Origin: Escarpia spicata | Taxonomy: Eukaryota; Annelida; Polychaeta; Sabellida; Siboglinidae | Direction of reading: 5' to 3' | Length of the DNA: 64,000 nucleotides | Assembly (NCBI GenBank): GCA_963995525.1 | Contig: OZ023208.1 | Span: 22,398,120-22,462,119 of the forward strand | In this document: positions 23,729 to 34,431 of the stretch, piece by piece | Numbering within the stretch: the stretch's first letter is position 1 | Layout of the letters: the number at the start of each line of letters is the position of its first letter | Notes under the pieces: model-generated | What the model was told of the DNA's origin: nothing | Database searches by the model: none | The model's input: the letters and a program-made list of their open reading frames with translations, nothing else | Translations under genes and position numbers: made by a program

Positions 23729-23910
23729 CGCCAGTCTATCGTCATATCCATATATGTAGATCTGTGGGATTGCGGCTCACGCGAGTGTGGGATTGCGGCT
23801 CACGCGAGTCACGTTACTGGTCTCGCTCTCCGGCATGTTTACGCGCACTGTTTGATGCGTTAATAAATGTTCTTTGCTGTTCGTTGATATACTAGTTGTC
23901 TATACTGGCG
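23729..23910 (+). repeat. 3' LTR
   Basis: Same length and sequence as the 5' LTR except one base (C instead of T in CTCCGGcATG). It is followed directly by TATGAC, of which TAT matches the three bases before the 5' LTR. Confidence 0.92.
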
Positions 23911-24365
23911 TATGACAAATTGCAGACTTGCCTACCATTCCGGATTGTCCGGAATCATTCCGGAAAGTCACCTCAAATTACGGTATTACGGTGAGGGATG
24001 AAAATATTACGGACTGTGACCATGTTGGGTAATCATTCAAATTTAGGTTGCACTATATTCAACAGGTGGCAGCATATGTATGCAGCATGTTGTGACATGG
24101 TTTTTCATTCGCTGAGTCTGGTCGTAATGTAACCAATAGGAAACAGCGTTATGAAAAATTCGCATTTCCGCGATCAAACAAAATGAAGTCACGCGGCACG
24201 AAATGATGGCTGACAGCGAAACGACGCCACCGCCAACCCAAAAGAAATGTGTAATGCAAAAATGTAGTGAGTGTTGTACTTGTAGTGTTAGGCGAACTGA
24301 CTGTACTAAGACTAAGTTAGTGTATTTATTGAGGAGTTGAGTGTATCATTGACAGCCTATCATAC
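23911..24365. other. unassigned sequence right of the LTR element
   Basis: It contains the self-complementary-looking stretch CCGGATTGTCCGGAATCATTCCGG near 23940-23965, but no gene. It does not obviously continue the repeat found left of the LTR element. Confidence 0.35.
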
Positions 24366-24790
24366 AGTTACTAGAGTCTAGGCGATGTCGATGACAGTGT
24401 AATGTAATGGTTTTGGTCCATCGCTACCCCTCCCCGTGTATAATTTATCATACTAGAGTTAGGGTAGAGTGTAGGTGGTGTTGATGACAGTGTAACTAAT
24501 GGTTTTGACCCAGTGAAATGTAATGGTTTTGGTGCATCGGTACCCACCCACCCACCCCCGTCTATCATTTATCATACCAGAGTTGAGTAGGCTAGAGTGT
24601 AGGTGGTGTTGATGACAGTGTAACTAATGGTTTTGACCCAGTGTAATGTCATGGTTTTGGTCGATCGCTACCCCTCCCCCCTCGTCTATCATTTATCATA
24701 CTAGAGTTGATTAGGTTAGAGTGTACATGATGTTGATGACAGCGTAACTAATGGGTTTGACTTGTCGCTACCCCCCCCCCCCCCCCCCCC
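24366..24790. repeat. roughly 130-bp tandem repeat, about 3 copies, ending in a poly-C run
   Basis: The recurring blocks are GATGACAGTGTAACTAATGG, TTTTGACCCAGTG.AATGT, GGTTTTGGTC.ATCGCTACCC, and a TATCATTTATCATAC.AGAGTT segment. The copies finish at a C-run of about 24 bases at 24771-24794, an expanded form of the CTACCCCTCCCC part of the unit. Confidence 0.75.
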
Positions 24791-24829
24791 CCCCACCCCC
24801 GGTGACAATATCTTACATGGTGTTGTCCT

Positions 24830-26542
24830 GCCACTGTCCATCTGCTTCAATGGGTGCTTGGAGCTTAGGGTTCTCACCTAACAAGTGGACTGAAATACTG
24901 TGTGAGAAAGATTACACCTTCTTCTGGCAAGGAAAACAACCCAATGAAACCCGGTTACATGAGTGGGGTTTGCTGTCAGGAACTCCCTTCTGGGCACAAC
25001 TGAACCACCAACAAATGGCTTAGAACGCTTCCTATCCCTCCGTATGTTTACTGAATCAGGCAAGGTGACGTTGCTGAGCATATATGCACCAACACTCTGT
25101 TCCCCATCGGAAGTCAAAGACCTGTTCTACAAATAACTCCACTCTATCATCAACGACATTCCCCACTCTGAACATCTGTTCTTGTTGGGAGATGTAAATG
25201 TTAGGGTCGGTGATTCATGGTCACTACGGCACTGGGAAAATGAATGAAAATGGACAGCGACTACTCGAGCTGTGCTCTTATCACAACCTCTGCATCACCA
25301 ACACATTCTTCCAAACTGAACTCCGCCAGAGAGTCTCATGGAAACATCCGCGATCCCATCGCTGGCACCAGTTGGACCTCGTCATTGCCAGGCGGACTTC
25401 TCTCAACAATGTGCTAATTACACGCAGCTTTCGGCCAAAGAAGATTCATCATTGCAAGCAGAAGTATCATCCTTGTATCATACCTCAGTTCCATCGCTGA
25501 TTGAAAGTTACCTAAATTCCATTGAACAGGCTCTGCATCGCAAACCAGGAGGAGGTATGGAAACCAAATGGACACACATCAGAGACAGCATATACAAAGC
25601 CGCTTTGCCAACTTTCGGCAAACAGAGACAAAGCAGCTCAGACTGGTTTGAGACCCATATATCCGACATGGAGCCCGCCATTGAAGCGAAACACATATCA
25701 CTATTGACCTACAAGAAGAATCCCAACGCAGCCGTACTTGCTGCTCTCAGAACAGCCAGAGCTACAACGTAAAGGACAGCTAGGAAATGCGCCAATGACT
25801 ATTGGCAAAGTCATCACTGTTGGCAATATCATCACTCTGTACAAAAACAAAGGTGACCGTAGCGACTGTAACAACTACCGATGTATCTCACTGCTCAGTG
25901 TTGTGGGCAAAACCTTTGTATGAGTCACTCTGAAAATACTGCAGAAACTGGCAGAGCGAATATACCCCGAAGCTCAGTGTGGCTTTCGCAGAGACAGATC
26001 CACCATTGACATGCTCTTCTCCTTGCGCCAGATGCAGGAAAAATGCCGCGAACAGCAGGTACCACTCTACATAGCCTTCATCGATCTGACCAAGGCTGTT
26101 GATCTTGTCAATAGGAGCGGCCTATTCAAACTCCTTGAAAAGATCGGTTGCCCGCCAAAACTGATGAACATTGTCATAGTCTTCCACGACAACATGGTAG
26201 CCACAGTACGGTATGGAGGAGCAACTTCGAAAGCTTTCCCCATCAATAGCGGGGTTAAACAGGGCTGCGTGCTTGCACCGTCCCTATTCGGTATCTTCTT
26301 CTCAATGGTACTATCGCACGCTTTCAGAACCTCTGCAGATGGAATATACATTCACACCAGATCAGACGACAAGCTCTTCAGTCTGGCCCGTCTGAAAGCA
26401 AAGACCAAGATCCGCAAATGCCTCATTCGAGAACTTATTTTTGCTGATGATGCTGCATTTACATTCCACTCTGCAGAAAGCCTCCAGAGAATGACAGACA
26501 GGTTTGCTGATGCCTGCAAAGAATTTGTGTTAACCATCAACA
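24830..26542 (+). pseudogene. non-LTR retrotransposon, 5' piece (endonuclease and RT), split
   Basis: Degenerate coding sequence of an APE-endonuclease/RT element. Endonuclease pieces appear at 25040-25440 (KVTLLSIYAPTLC, HSEHLFLLGDVN, HQLDLVIARR), in several frames. The linker is internally deleted near 25790. RT runs from 25820 to 26542 with TLYKNKGDRSDCNNYR, ECGFRRDRST-type AQCGFRRDRST, YIAFIDLTKAVD, SGVKQGCVLAP and the catalytic FADDAA. Stops and frame changes are frequent. The frame ends abruptly at TTAA (26543-26546), where an 8.56-kb DNA transposon is inserted; coding resumes at 35115 with the next expected residues. The clade was not determined. Confidence 0.85.
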
Positions 26543-26546
26543 TTAA
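26543..26546. repeat. TTAA target-site duplication, left
   Basis: TTAA precedes the left inverted end and is repeated after the right end at 35111-35114. Removing one TTAA and everything between restores the non-LTR element's reading frame exactly across the junction, which proves the insertion boundaries. Confidence 0.93.
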
Positions 26547-26605
26547 AGGAAAACAAAAGGCAACGTTTTGGTGTTAAGCATCTAAAAGAGTTAATACAAA
26601 CTAAC
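26547..26605 (+). repeat. left terminal inverted repeat of TTAA element
   Basis: It begins AGGAAAACAAAAGGCAACG and matches the reverse complement of 35052-35110 at 52 of 59 positions, with weaker similarity slightly further inward. Confidence 0.9.
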
Positions 26606-26907
26606 AATTTCCAACTACAATCAAATTTTTAACGTCAGTGGTTTACCAGGAAAACATTTTTGAACACGCAACTACCGAATTTCTATGGACTACGCCATTG
26701 TTAGAAGAAAGTGACGTCACACTGTCGTAACTTTTCTGCGTACTATTTGTTCCCAACTCCGTTAGGTGGCGCTATGGTACGTTTACCAATTAAACCATGT
26801 GCGCATGCGCTGTGACTGTGTAAACAAGATGGTTCCAATTCTTCGGAAGACAACGAAAACCAAATCGATTTCGAAGCAGTTGGTTACCGGTTTGAGCCAC
26901 AAAAACA

Positions 26908-27108
26908 ATGGAAGATACGGCAGAAGTGGGTGCCGGTGGGCACGAACAGGGAGGCCCACAGGCAGTCGAAATGTCGAGGCGCATACCATGCCGAGATGAA
27001 ATTGATTGGTGTCGGTGTGGAAAATGCCGCAACGTCGACGATCTCCTTGTTCAGGAACAAGACAAGAACTGAATATGTCTGCTGCCAGGAGGCGGTTGCT
27101 ACTCGAAG
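26908..27108 (+). pseudogene. ballast-domain gene exon 1 (WCxCGxC ... CC)
   Basis: From an ATG at 26908, 361 bp inside the left inverted end, the frame encodes an acidic leader and then RRIPCRDEIDWCRCGKC before a TGA at 27070. The neighbouring frame continues with EYVCCQEAVATRR up to a CGAAG/GTAATT donor. Together these form the first zinc-ligand cluster (W-C-x-C-G-x-C ... C-C-x-E) of the cytoplasmic ballast domain known from the P2X7 receptor C-terminus. There a cysteine-rich cage binds two zinc ions and a guanine nucleotide. At least one indel breaks the frame. The receptor's ion-channel domain is absent. Confidence 0.8.
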
Positions 27109-27799
27109 GTAATTATTAATATGTTTAGTTTATTGTTTAAATAACCGATGAGCCAAAGTTCTGGGCTGCGTATGAACAGCGAGAGATGATCGCTCGTGCC
27201 GGGACACGTCACTTGTCTTACATTTCGGATTGGTTGACGTTTAACTTAGTTAGATCTCACTCTCAGTGCCACTGGACTCAGTGTTTGAACTTTGACATGT
27301 CCATTTTCGAATACCACCCATGGCTGTACCTTCACTTTTTAAAAGAAATGTAGTTGAATGGTTCCATGATTCATGTGAACCAAAACTGTACAGCCTACAG
27401 GTCAGAGCTATGATAGAATATGAACAATATGTGGCAGTACTACTTTTTAAACACATGGCAGGTAGATAGATTATTTTTAACTTTATGAATACTGCAATTT
27501 TTCTGCCCAAAGTTTACATTGGCTCTTATGAATAAAATATACCTTGAACATGTTTCAGCCAGAGCCCCCATTTGTTTTGGTGACAAAGAAAATGACCACC
27601 GTTTTGTGCAAATATTGACACATTTCAAAACGGCCTTCCTTAATCTGCATGATATTTCTATGGACCCAGGTATAATATTGGGATGAATACAGTTAGAGGA
27701 TCGTGATGCATTCTTTGTGAAATTTGTTCAGAATAATAATCCATGTTTGCTTAACATTTGTGTAAAACTAATATTTAAAAGCTTAATTCTTTGTTACAG
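27109..27799 (+). other. intron 1 of ballast-domain gene
   Basis: Starts GTAATT and ends TTTGTTACAG. No other feature seen. The phase at its two ends does not match in the current sequence, consistent with decay. Confidence 0.5.
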
Positions 27800-27899
27800 G
27801 TGGATTGCTGTGCATTACAAAGACCAGGGGATTTAGAATTCTTTGTTTGGAGCAGGTGATGCTGCAGAATGGGAATTATGCCGTCCAACAAACAAGTAC
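27800..27899 (+). pseudogene. ballast-domain gene exon 2
   Basis: It follows TTTGTTACAG. The frame reads GGLLCITKTRGFRILCLEQV and on to MLQNGNYAVQQTS. The C-I-T ... F ... C-L ... V-L spacing is the second cysteine pair and helix of the P2X7 ballast fold. A donor at AC/GTATAT (27899) gives the phase needed by the next exon; an alternative GTACGT donor four bases upstream does not. The link to exon 1 requires a phase change, so another indel or a shifted splice site is implied. Confidence 0.75.
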
Positions 27900-28925
27900 G
27901 TATATATGTGCATGCATTGTTACAAGACCAGTGAAATGTGTTGTTAAATATTTATTGAAATGTATTAATAACGAACACAATACAACATCGTAGTAGCACT
28001 AGCAATACAAATATATATAGATAATTTTATCAGCAATCTCATGCCGGATGCCCAATTTATTAACAATCTTCCAGGGAAATTACTTAGTGGACTTACCATA
28101 CGTCATCTACCATCCACATGCTAAGCAAATTCACATAATTGAACTGACTACCATTTGAACCTAACATCAAGAAAGATCATGTATTCAAAACTAACAAGTA
28201 TGTCGCACTAATCCATGATGTAAACAATAACGGAATAAAATCAGAATTAACATGCATTGAAATAGGTTGCAGAGGCTATGTATCTGAACCCAACAAATCT
28301 AAGACAACCTCCTTAAAAACTCTTGGAATAAAACCACCAACAAAACAACTAATTAAATCATATGCTTGTCTAAACTAGCCCTGCTAACGCCATTCACCCT
28401 TTCTAAATGTAAAGACGAACCACACTGGTTTGACCCAAGAATAATTAAAATATGATGACCATCACCCTAATATGACAATAATTGCAAAATAAAATTCACC
28501 TCAACAGCAAGTAATCCTACATAAATGTGTTCATTTTCAATATGACTTACCTTAACCGGTGGTCATTATTTACCTAAGCCTGCTACAATATACTACTATA
28601 CATAGCTATTTACTGTATTCACACATGTACTTGGGTTATCGTTTCACACTTTATTGTATTCTACTGTAAGAATAAAGTGATACTCTCTCACTACAGAACA
28701 AATTATAATGGTTCCACTTAAGTTATCATAACGTATAGATACAATGTTTGTTGCACCTTCGTAATTTGTTCTGTAGTGCAAAATTATCAATATTTGCCTT
28801 ATTCCAGAAGAACACGTGTTTAATGGTAAACAATTTATATAAAGGAATGGTGTCGTTATATAACCGATTTTATTTTTTCATTTATTTACAATGTCAGATG
28901 TTTATTTGAGCCTAATTTATTTCAG
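27900..28925 (+). other. intron 2 of ballast-domain gene
   Basis: AT-rich intron that contains a small 90-bp element with perfect 17-bp inverted ends (28689-28778). No exon seen. Confidence 0.5.
28689..28778. repeat. 90-bp mini foldback with 17-bp perfect inverted arms
   Basis: CACTACAGAACAAATTA at 28689-28705 is exactly inverted at 28762-28778, with a 56-base spacer. It could be a very small MITE or a hairpin inside the ballast-gene intron. No clear target duplication is visible. Confidence 0.6.
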
Positions 28926-29094
28926 GTCTCTCAGGTGGGCTGCATACAGACAGTTTACCTGGTGGATCCATGGCAAGCTGGGACGGAGGGTACAGAGAGT
29001 TCTACCAGCATGCGCCAGCCATGGAATAAGATCAGGGTTCCCTGCCCCCGATGGGGGACAACACGAGGGATACCACGCTGGACTTGAAAACTAA
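28926..29094 (+). pseudogene. ballast-domain gene exon 3, C-terminal
   Basis: The acceptor TTATTTCAG is followed by a frame reading LRWAAYRQFTWWIHGKLGRR and VQRVLPACASHGIRSGFP, ending with TAA at 29092-29094. R-x-A-A-Y-R-Q-F-x-x-W, L-G-R-R-V and the P-A-C-A/V motif are hallmarks of the C-terminal half of the P2X7 ballast domain. This is the best preserved of the three exons. An alternative acceptor eight bases further in (TCTCAG/GTGGGC) keeps the same frame. The stop codon lies at the point where the minus-strand transposase frame also ends. Confidence 0.85.
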
Positions 29095-29449
29095 ACTAGA
29101 CAATGTACATGTGACCTATGAAGGTGTAGGTTGGTGGTGGCAGTGTTTGCTGTTTCTTTACAAATTGACTGACTCTTGCTGCCAGCAGATCCTCCTTCTC
29201 TGGTTTTGGGACATCTGCCCCAGTGACTGTGATCGCATGCAGTGTGATATTTCTTTATAAACACATCTGTCACTCGATCGGTGAGCATTTGTAGGTGGGT
29301 ACGTGGGTTCACCTGCTGTGGTCTGTTATGCAGCACCCATTGCTTGCGTCTTTTGGACCACATGACACCAGTCTCAACATGTTTGTCTGGGCTGGGACGT
29401 GGTCGGTAGTTCCACGCCAGAGCAGACAGCATCAATCTAGCTTTCATTC
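29091..29449 (-). pseudogene. Kolobok-like transposase, last exon
   Basis: On the minus strand a CACTGTAG acceptor (29450-29451) precedes MKARLMLSALAWNYRPRPS and KRRKQWVLHN, then PRTHLQMLTDRV. This matches the conserved tail of THAP-type transposases and their relatives, which often read 'ARxxLAAxxxN.N..R' and later 'K.W'. In the second half the better coding frame switches (GADVPKPEKEDLLAARVSQF), so there is a frameshift. The end overlaps the last four bases of the plus-strand ballast gene, giving a tail-to-tail arrangement. The assignment rests on recalled family pattern, not a search. Confidence 0.6.
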
Positions 29450-30448
29450 CTACAGTGAAGAATAGTGCATGCAGTATTCTAATAAAAGGTCTGCAAACAA
29501 CCGGTGTAACACACCAGTCTATATGTTGTTAGTAATCAGCTGTTATTTACCTTGACTGTAGCATTCAGTTCACTTTTAAGTGCTTTTCCTGTGTAAAGTG
29601 TTGGTTGTTTTTAGTAACAATACAATGGCCAATCATGGTAACCATACTGGTACATTAGTAAACTGATACTGATCCTTACAAATAAGGCATTCCATCATCA
29701 CATTCCTTCACATAATTTATTATAACTTGTTTTTTCTTCTTAATTTCTGTATCTACTGTATATACAGTGACTGTATTTTGATATCATGTTTTGATTTGAT
29801 ATTTCTTTAATAAAATTGGTGATGATGACACAAGTGCTCTTATTTATTTAATTACAGACAATTGCATTCTGGAATGTAATTATTACATGGAGACATAATT
29901 TATTACACTCAAGTAACTGTACTCATAAATGTACACAGCAACTGATTACAAGGAATAGGTAGGGTGATACAGAATGGACACTATCCATCTGTGGAGTATT
30001 CGCCCCCTCACATCTGAGTAACTAAACTACTGAAAAGTTGGTCATCAGGAACTTTGACTATGTAACATTTTGGGTCCCATTCATAAGTCGGTGGTCCACA
30101 TATTAACACATAATGTAAACAGCATTTACATTATCACTTTTTTTGGAAGTCTGAATAAACACATTTACTGATAAGGTAGTAGTCATGCTGGCTGGTACTT
30201 TTGAGTAGCCATCCTGAAAAAAACGAGTTGGATGCCTATGAAATGCAGTAATTTCAAAAACTTATTATAATGTTAGTTATGCATAGGAGCATAATGTATT
30301 TGGGATTCAAGTCGGTGACTGGAATTCACCTTACACTACTTGGGTCGTGGTCCCTACTCATCATCTACTGATTGCAAATCTAAAGGTTACTTGTTGCTTT
30401 GGACATGCCTCAGGTATAAAATGAATACATATCAAGTTTGGTACTTAC
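29095..30448. other. interior of TTAA element, introns and decayed sequence
   Basis: Apart from the transposase exon ending at 29449, I see no coding exon here on either strand. A middle part of the transposase (catalytic region) that should lie between the exons at 30449 and 29449 was not found, so it may have been deleted. Confidence 0.4.
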
Positions 30449-30598
30449 TTCAGCAACTGTGCGTCACCGTTGCATGTTGCACAACACCACCACAGATGGT
30501 TTGATACATTCTGTATCCAATGAAGGAGGTCCTCGCATCCCTTGCCTCGGACCATCGTAGTAAACTTGCGGTTGATGCCTTTCCCCATGTGCTGTTAC
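30449..30598 (-). pseudogene. Kolobok-like transposase, internal exon
   Basis: On the minus strand the exon lies between an AAAAACAG acceptor and a CTGAA/GTAAGT donor. It reads MGKGINRKFTTMVRGKGCED, then LLHWIQNVSNHLWWCCATCN and GDAQLL. The pattern W-I-x-x-[IV]-x-N-H-x-[WY]-W-C-x..-G-D is typical of the transposase core region in Kolobok-like THAP elements found across invertebrates, and both splice signals are strong. It is the clearest support for a transposase rather than a lone THAP domain. Confidence 0.7.
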
Positions 30599-31118
30599 CT
30601 GTTTTTACTGTATTTTTTTCAAAAAAAAACACTTTCACCTGGGTTGTATCCCCTTAACTAAAATTGAGTAACATTATGGAATTTTACTAAATGCAAATGA
30701 AGCCATTTTAAACGTTTCAAAATAGCGTATATAGTGATATTTTTCGTCACATAAACAGTAGTCACACATAATTATATACGAAGTCCAATTATATAACATC
30801 ATGATATAAATAATAGGCCAAACATTTCGATATATATGACAATGTCTAATGCAATATTATTGAATGCAGAACGTATTTTTGTTCATTTAACACAAAATAC
30901 AGTAAGTTTTGCAATGTTATTATAAACGACAATCATTCCAGCCCATGTTAATCCGTTACTGTAAATTGTAATATCGCTCACGCGACTTGATTGCCGTTAA
31001 CTTTTGCTATTCGGCTATCTTCTAAAGAGTCTATGTGGTGCAATATAGTACATTCTGGTACTGTTCTGGCTTGGCTCCAGCATATCTTGCATCTCAAATG
31101 TCAACAGATTTTAATTGG

Positions 31119-31126
31119 ATACCAAG
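31119..31126. repeat. hAT target-site duplication, left (ATACCAAG)
   Basis: ATACCAAG directly before the left hAT end pairs with ATACTAAG directly after the right end (34409-34416): 7 of 8 match. An 8-bp duplication is diagnostic of hAT insertion. Confidence 0.85.
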
Positions 31127-31392
31127 CATACATGCCAACCTTCAGTGATCCACACCTGTAAGACTATGGGCAAAAATCCATAAGACAGCCATAAGCAAGC
31201 TGCAAGTGTAGCGACAGGACAATACAGCTGATATCTAATATACCGGCATTAACAACAACACCTGTTCACACAACTCTCTTTATTGACCTTCACTTGTCAG
31301 ACAGGTGCTCGAGCTAATCCTCATAGCACGCATGCTTTGCGTCGCGGAGCATCGCCGGCGACACCTTTAACTGATGACAGCAGCTGTCAAAG

Positions 31393-31890
31393 TTAAGAGA
31401 AAGGTCCGCCTCGACAGCGGTCCATGACGGGCGTCGTAGCTGCCGGCGCCAAGCACCGTTTCACGATCTGGGTTGTTTTCGTCCTCTTACACTTGAATCG
31501 CTTAGCGATCTCACTATCTGGGAACATTTGGCGGGCCAGGTCGGTAAAATGGTCTGCCAAAAGTGCGGGCAGGTTGTGCTCGGCCACAAAGAACGAAAAC
31601 AATACCTCCGCTTTTGTGGTCGAGTCGGTGGAGTCCGTAGACTTGGGCTTGAAAAAGCTGGTTACTTGCGAACACTGCAATTGTCGTTCGTGCGTCTTCG
31701 ATTTAACGTGCTCGCGCACATCGTACACGCCGGAGGCGGCCACTTTAATGTCTCGACAACAGACAGTACACCATGCGTAGTTGCTCCCTGACTTACTTTC
31801 ACTAATGATGCCTTTAAACAAGCCATTCCAACTGGATTGATACGTCCCGGCATACTGCTTCTGTTTTCGCTTCCTCGCCGGAATCTCCAT
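31393..31890 (-). pseudogene. hAT transposase N-terminal fragment with BED/TTF-like zinc finger
   Basis: An intact 165-codon frame with ATG at 31890. A zinc-finger stretch at about residues 38-71 (YAWCTVCCRDIKVAASGVYD, then HVKSKTHER) shows C-x2-C ... H-x5-H. It is followed by KAEVLFSFFVAEHNLPALLA and DLARQMFPDSEIAKRFKCKR, then TKTTQIV, as in the region just after the finger of hAT transposases. The DDE catalytic core and C-terminal dimerisation region are missing; the frame ends in unrelated residues (MDRCRGGPFS). It could still make a small DNA-binding protein, but no evidence of use is visible. Confidence 0.75.
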
Positions 31891-31984
31891 CTTCTTCGAA
31901 ATTTACATGCGGTACGAATTTTCGCTAGATGGTAGGGTGGTCGGACCAAAATGTTGTTTCGTAAAAAAAAATGTTTTCTCATTT

Positions 31985-32480
31985 TTCCCTGATAGTAGTC
32001 ACTATAAGAAGTACAACGGTAGTTGTTTCATGTATCTAAGTGAAATATTAAAAAAACTACAGCTTGGTAAAGTTTCAAATTTCATGACATTTTCTGACGG
32101 TTTTCTGACAGATCTAATTTTGCTTATAAATCACAAGAATTGTTTTTAAATTATTTTCCCCTGATAACAGTCACTAATAGAAGTGCAATGGTGCTTGTTT
32201 CATGTACATCAATGAAATATTAAAGAAACTGCAGTTTTGTAAAGTTTCTAATTTCATGTTTTTTCCGACAATTTTCCGTTAGATTTGATTTTGCATATAA
32301 ATCACAAGGACAATTTGTTTAAAATATTTTCCCACATAGTGGTCACTATAAGAAGTACAATGCTATTCATTTCATGTAGCTAAATACAACAGAAAACTAC
32401 AGTTTTGCAAAGTTCTAAATTTCATGAATTTTTTCAAACGTTTTCTGACGGATCTGATTGTGTACATAAATCACAAGAAA
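31985..32480. repeat. roughly 172-bp tandem repeat, about 3 copies, inside hAT
   Basis: Three diverged copies each start near TTCCC.GATAGTAGTCACTATA and AGAAGT.CAA (about 31987, 32157, 32330). Each includes CTACAG.TT.G.AAAGTT, TTTCATG and TTTTCTGACGG.T...AT, ending in ATAAATCACAAGAA. Confidence 0.75.
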
Positions 32481-34395
32481 ATTACTTTTTATCATCTTGA
32501 GTCTTTTGCCATCTATAAAGAAGGCCAATACAAAATTACATGTAACAATAAATATACACATAAAAAAGTAAATACATACACACACACGCACACACATCAT
32601 GTATTACAATAGCATTAAATCATGAACATGACAGCAACTGAGCAAAGATGCTCAATGTGGTTCTATCTTCATAACATTAAAACAACTGTATGAACTTACA
32701 ACCACACGAAAGGATTTGTTGATTGTGATTTAGAACCACAAACTGACAATACTAGTATCCCATTACACAACACTTGTTTTATTGGGCAAAGCCAATGACT
32801 GCGATGATTGACAAGCCAATTAACTCGTAATACACTGTGGCACAAAATGCCAATAATAGTCCCCCAATACACAACACTTGTTACATTGGGCAAATCCCAT
32901 AACTACTATGATTGCCAAACCAATTAACTTGTAATATACTGTGGTTAAACCCATTGTTATCAACAATAGGGCATACTATTATACTTATTTGTCTATGATT
33001 ATATGTAATTAATAGATACCATAAATCATAATGTTTACTTAATGTATATTATTTTATGTATACTATATAGTGACAAATACAAAGATATAATCTTATTCTG
33101 TAATCTTAATATATATAAAAACTGGTACATACATATCAAATACAAAAACAGTAGGCCCTACATCAAAATAATTTATAACGATACATTTTTTTATAAACAA
33201 ATAATAATACAATAAATGAATTGAAACATAAATTATCATAAATTGTAATAATGTAACCAACACACAATATTATGTATGTGCTAAATAGCTCAACAGTTGT
33301 ATAATTAAACTAAAGTAATACCAATAAATAAACTAATAATATATTAATATAAACATCAATCAGTTACATTAAACATGGCAGCAATGAATTACACAGGTGT
33401 AGTCATATGTCTTGGCAGTATTAATCAAAGTCACCCGCTGTCGATCACATCGCTATCTGAGTCACGAGTGCATTGTATACCATGACGCACTGCGTGCATA
33501 GAGGGAAGAAGGCAAAATGGCGATATCATTTTAGACGGGGGTTCCATAAACGGACGTTGTGCATGTTTGTGCTATCAATTGGAAAGCCATCACTGTAATC
33601 ACGTTATCGTTGACACAATTCTTTACCCTTCGGCATATGCTTTCCGCTGAAACCAACTAATTAAATACTCACAAAACATCGTCAAACATAGGCCATTTTA
33701 AATCCATAATTACTATAATTTGTTATCGACGGATTACAATAATATTTTCAGATTCATTTTCCTCTGAATTTCCTCTTTCTTCATCACATTTCAATATGGA
33801 TGTACTCATTAACATAATCTCGCAAATCAGTTTGATAGGTGGGGTCTGTCAACGTGATCCAAGATGGCCGTACGCGTAAATCAAGAAAACCAAAATACGA
33901 CACTGAGAGTAAAAAAATCATTACCGCTAATAAACACTGCCAAAAAATATTTTTTCAGCGCAGATACACACATTTACATTATTACAACATAAAAAAATTC
34001 ACAAACCAACAGGTAGAATGCATGATAATAAACTATGGCCACTAAACTGGGACCCCTGTCTCCCATGTTGTCAGAAGGGGAGGTAAATTGGTCTGACCTC
34101 CCTATAGATGGTTTGCCGCGCATGCTAAAAAGGTATCTGCACTGCAATCTGGGATATATTCTTCGCATCTCGCGAGACTTCGATTAGCGCACTGAACTCC
34201 ACTAAAATGATCTGGACAAATGGTCGTTTCTCGATTCAGGAAGGATAATTTAGTTTGATGATAACGAGTCGTATAACCAAATAATAATAAAACAACTAAG
34301 TACATGAAAACGCGTTACCCGTAAGGAATTTGTCCTACGCCCGTAAGACCGTCAAATCTTAGAAAATCCGTAAGACTTACGGGTGATCCGTAAGA
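32481..34395. other. hAT interior filler, no gene
   Basis: Very AT-rich. It includes a two-copy direct repeat of about 108 bp (ACACAACACTTGTT..ATTGGGCAAA at 32764 and 32872). No coding exon is seen. Confidence 0.5.
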
Positions 34396-34431
34396 GTTGG
34401 CATGTATGATACTAAGTAACTCGGTACTAAC

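Larger units (their letters stand above)
18945..23910 (+). mobile_element. LTR retrotransposon, Ty3/gypsy-like, defective
   Basis: A 4,966-bp element with 182-bp LTRs that differ at one position (T or C in CTCCGGtATG). The LTRs end in the inverted hexamer CGCCAG...CTGGCG rather than TG...CA. A TGG primer-binding site follows the 5' LTR directly and a purine tract precedes the 3' LTR. The internal order is gag with zinc knuckle, reverse transcriptase, RNase H, integrase, which is consistent with Ty3/gypsy. Near-identical LTRs imply a recent insertion, yet the coding region has several inactivating lesions, so this copy may have moved in trans. Only a 3-bp match (TAT) flanks the element. Confidence 0.9.
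31127..34408 (-). mobile_element. 3.28-kb hAT element, deletion derivative
   Basis: The ends CATACATGCCAAC (31127-31139) and GTTGGCATGTATG (34396-34408) are inverted. The similarity continues imperfectly inward over about 60 bp, with TGTAAGACTATGG on the left resembling the inverted GTAAG/CTTACGG motifs on the right. The 8-bp target duplication has one mismatch. It carries only the N-terminal part of a hAT-type transposase on the minus strand, a tandem repeat at 31985-32480, and AT-rich filler. It lies in the intron between the THAP exon and the next transposase exon of the TTAA element, so it inserted later. Confidence 0.85.

Noticed and set aside
26908..29094. A complete P2X7 receptor gene
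   Set aside because: No channel-domain sequence (two membrane spans, cysteine-rich ectodomain) is present; only the cytoplasmic ballast domain is encoded, and it is frame-broken.
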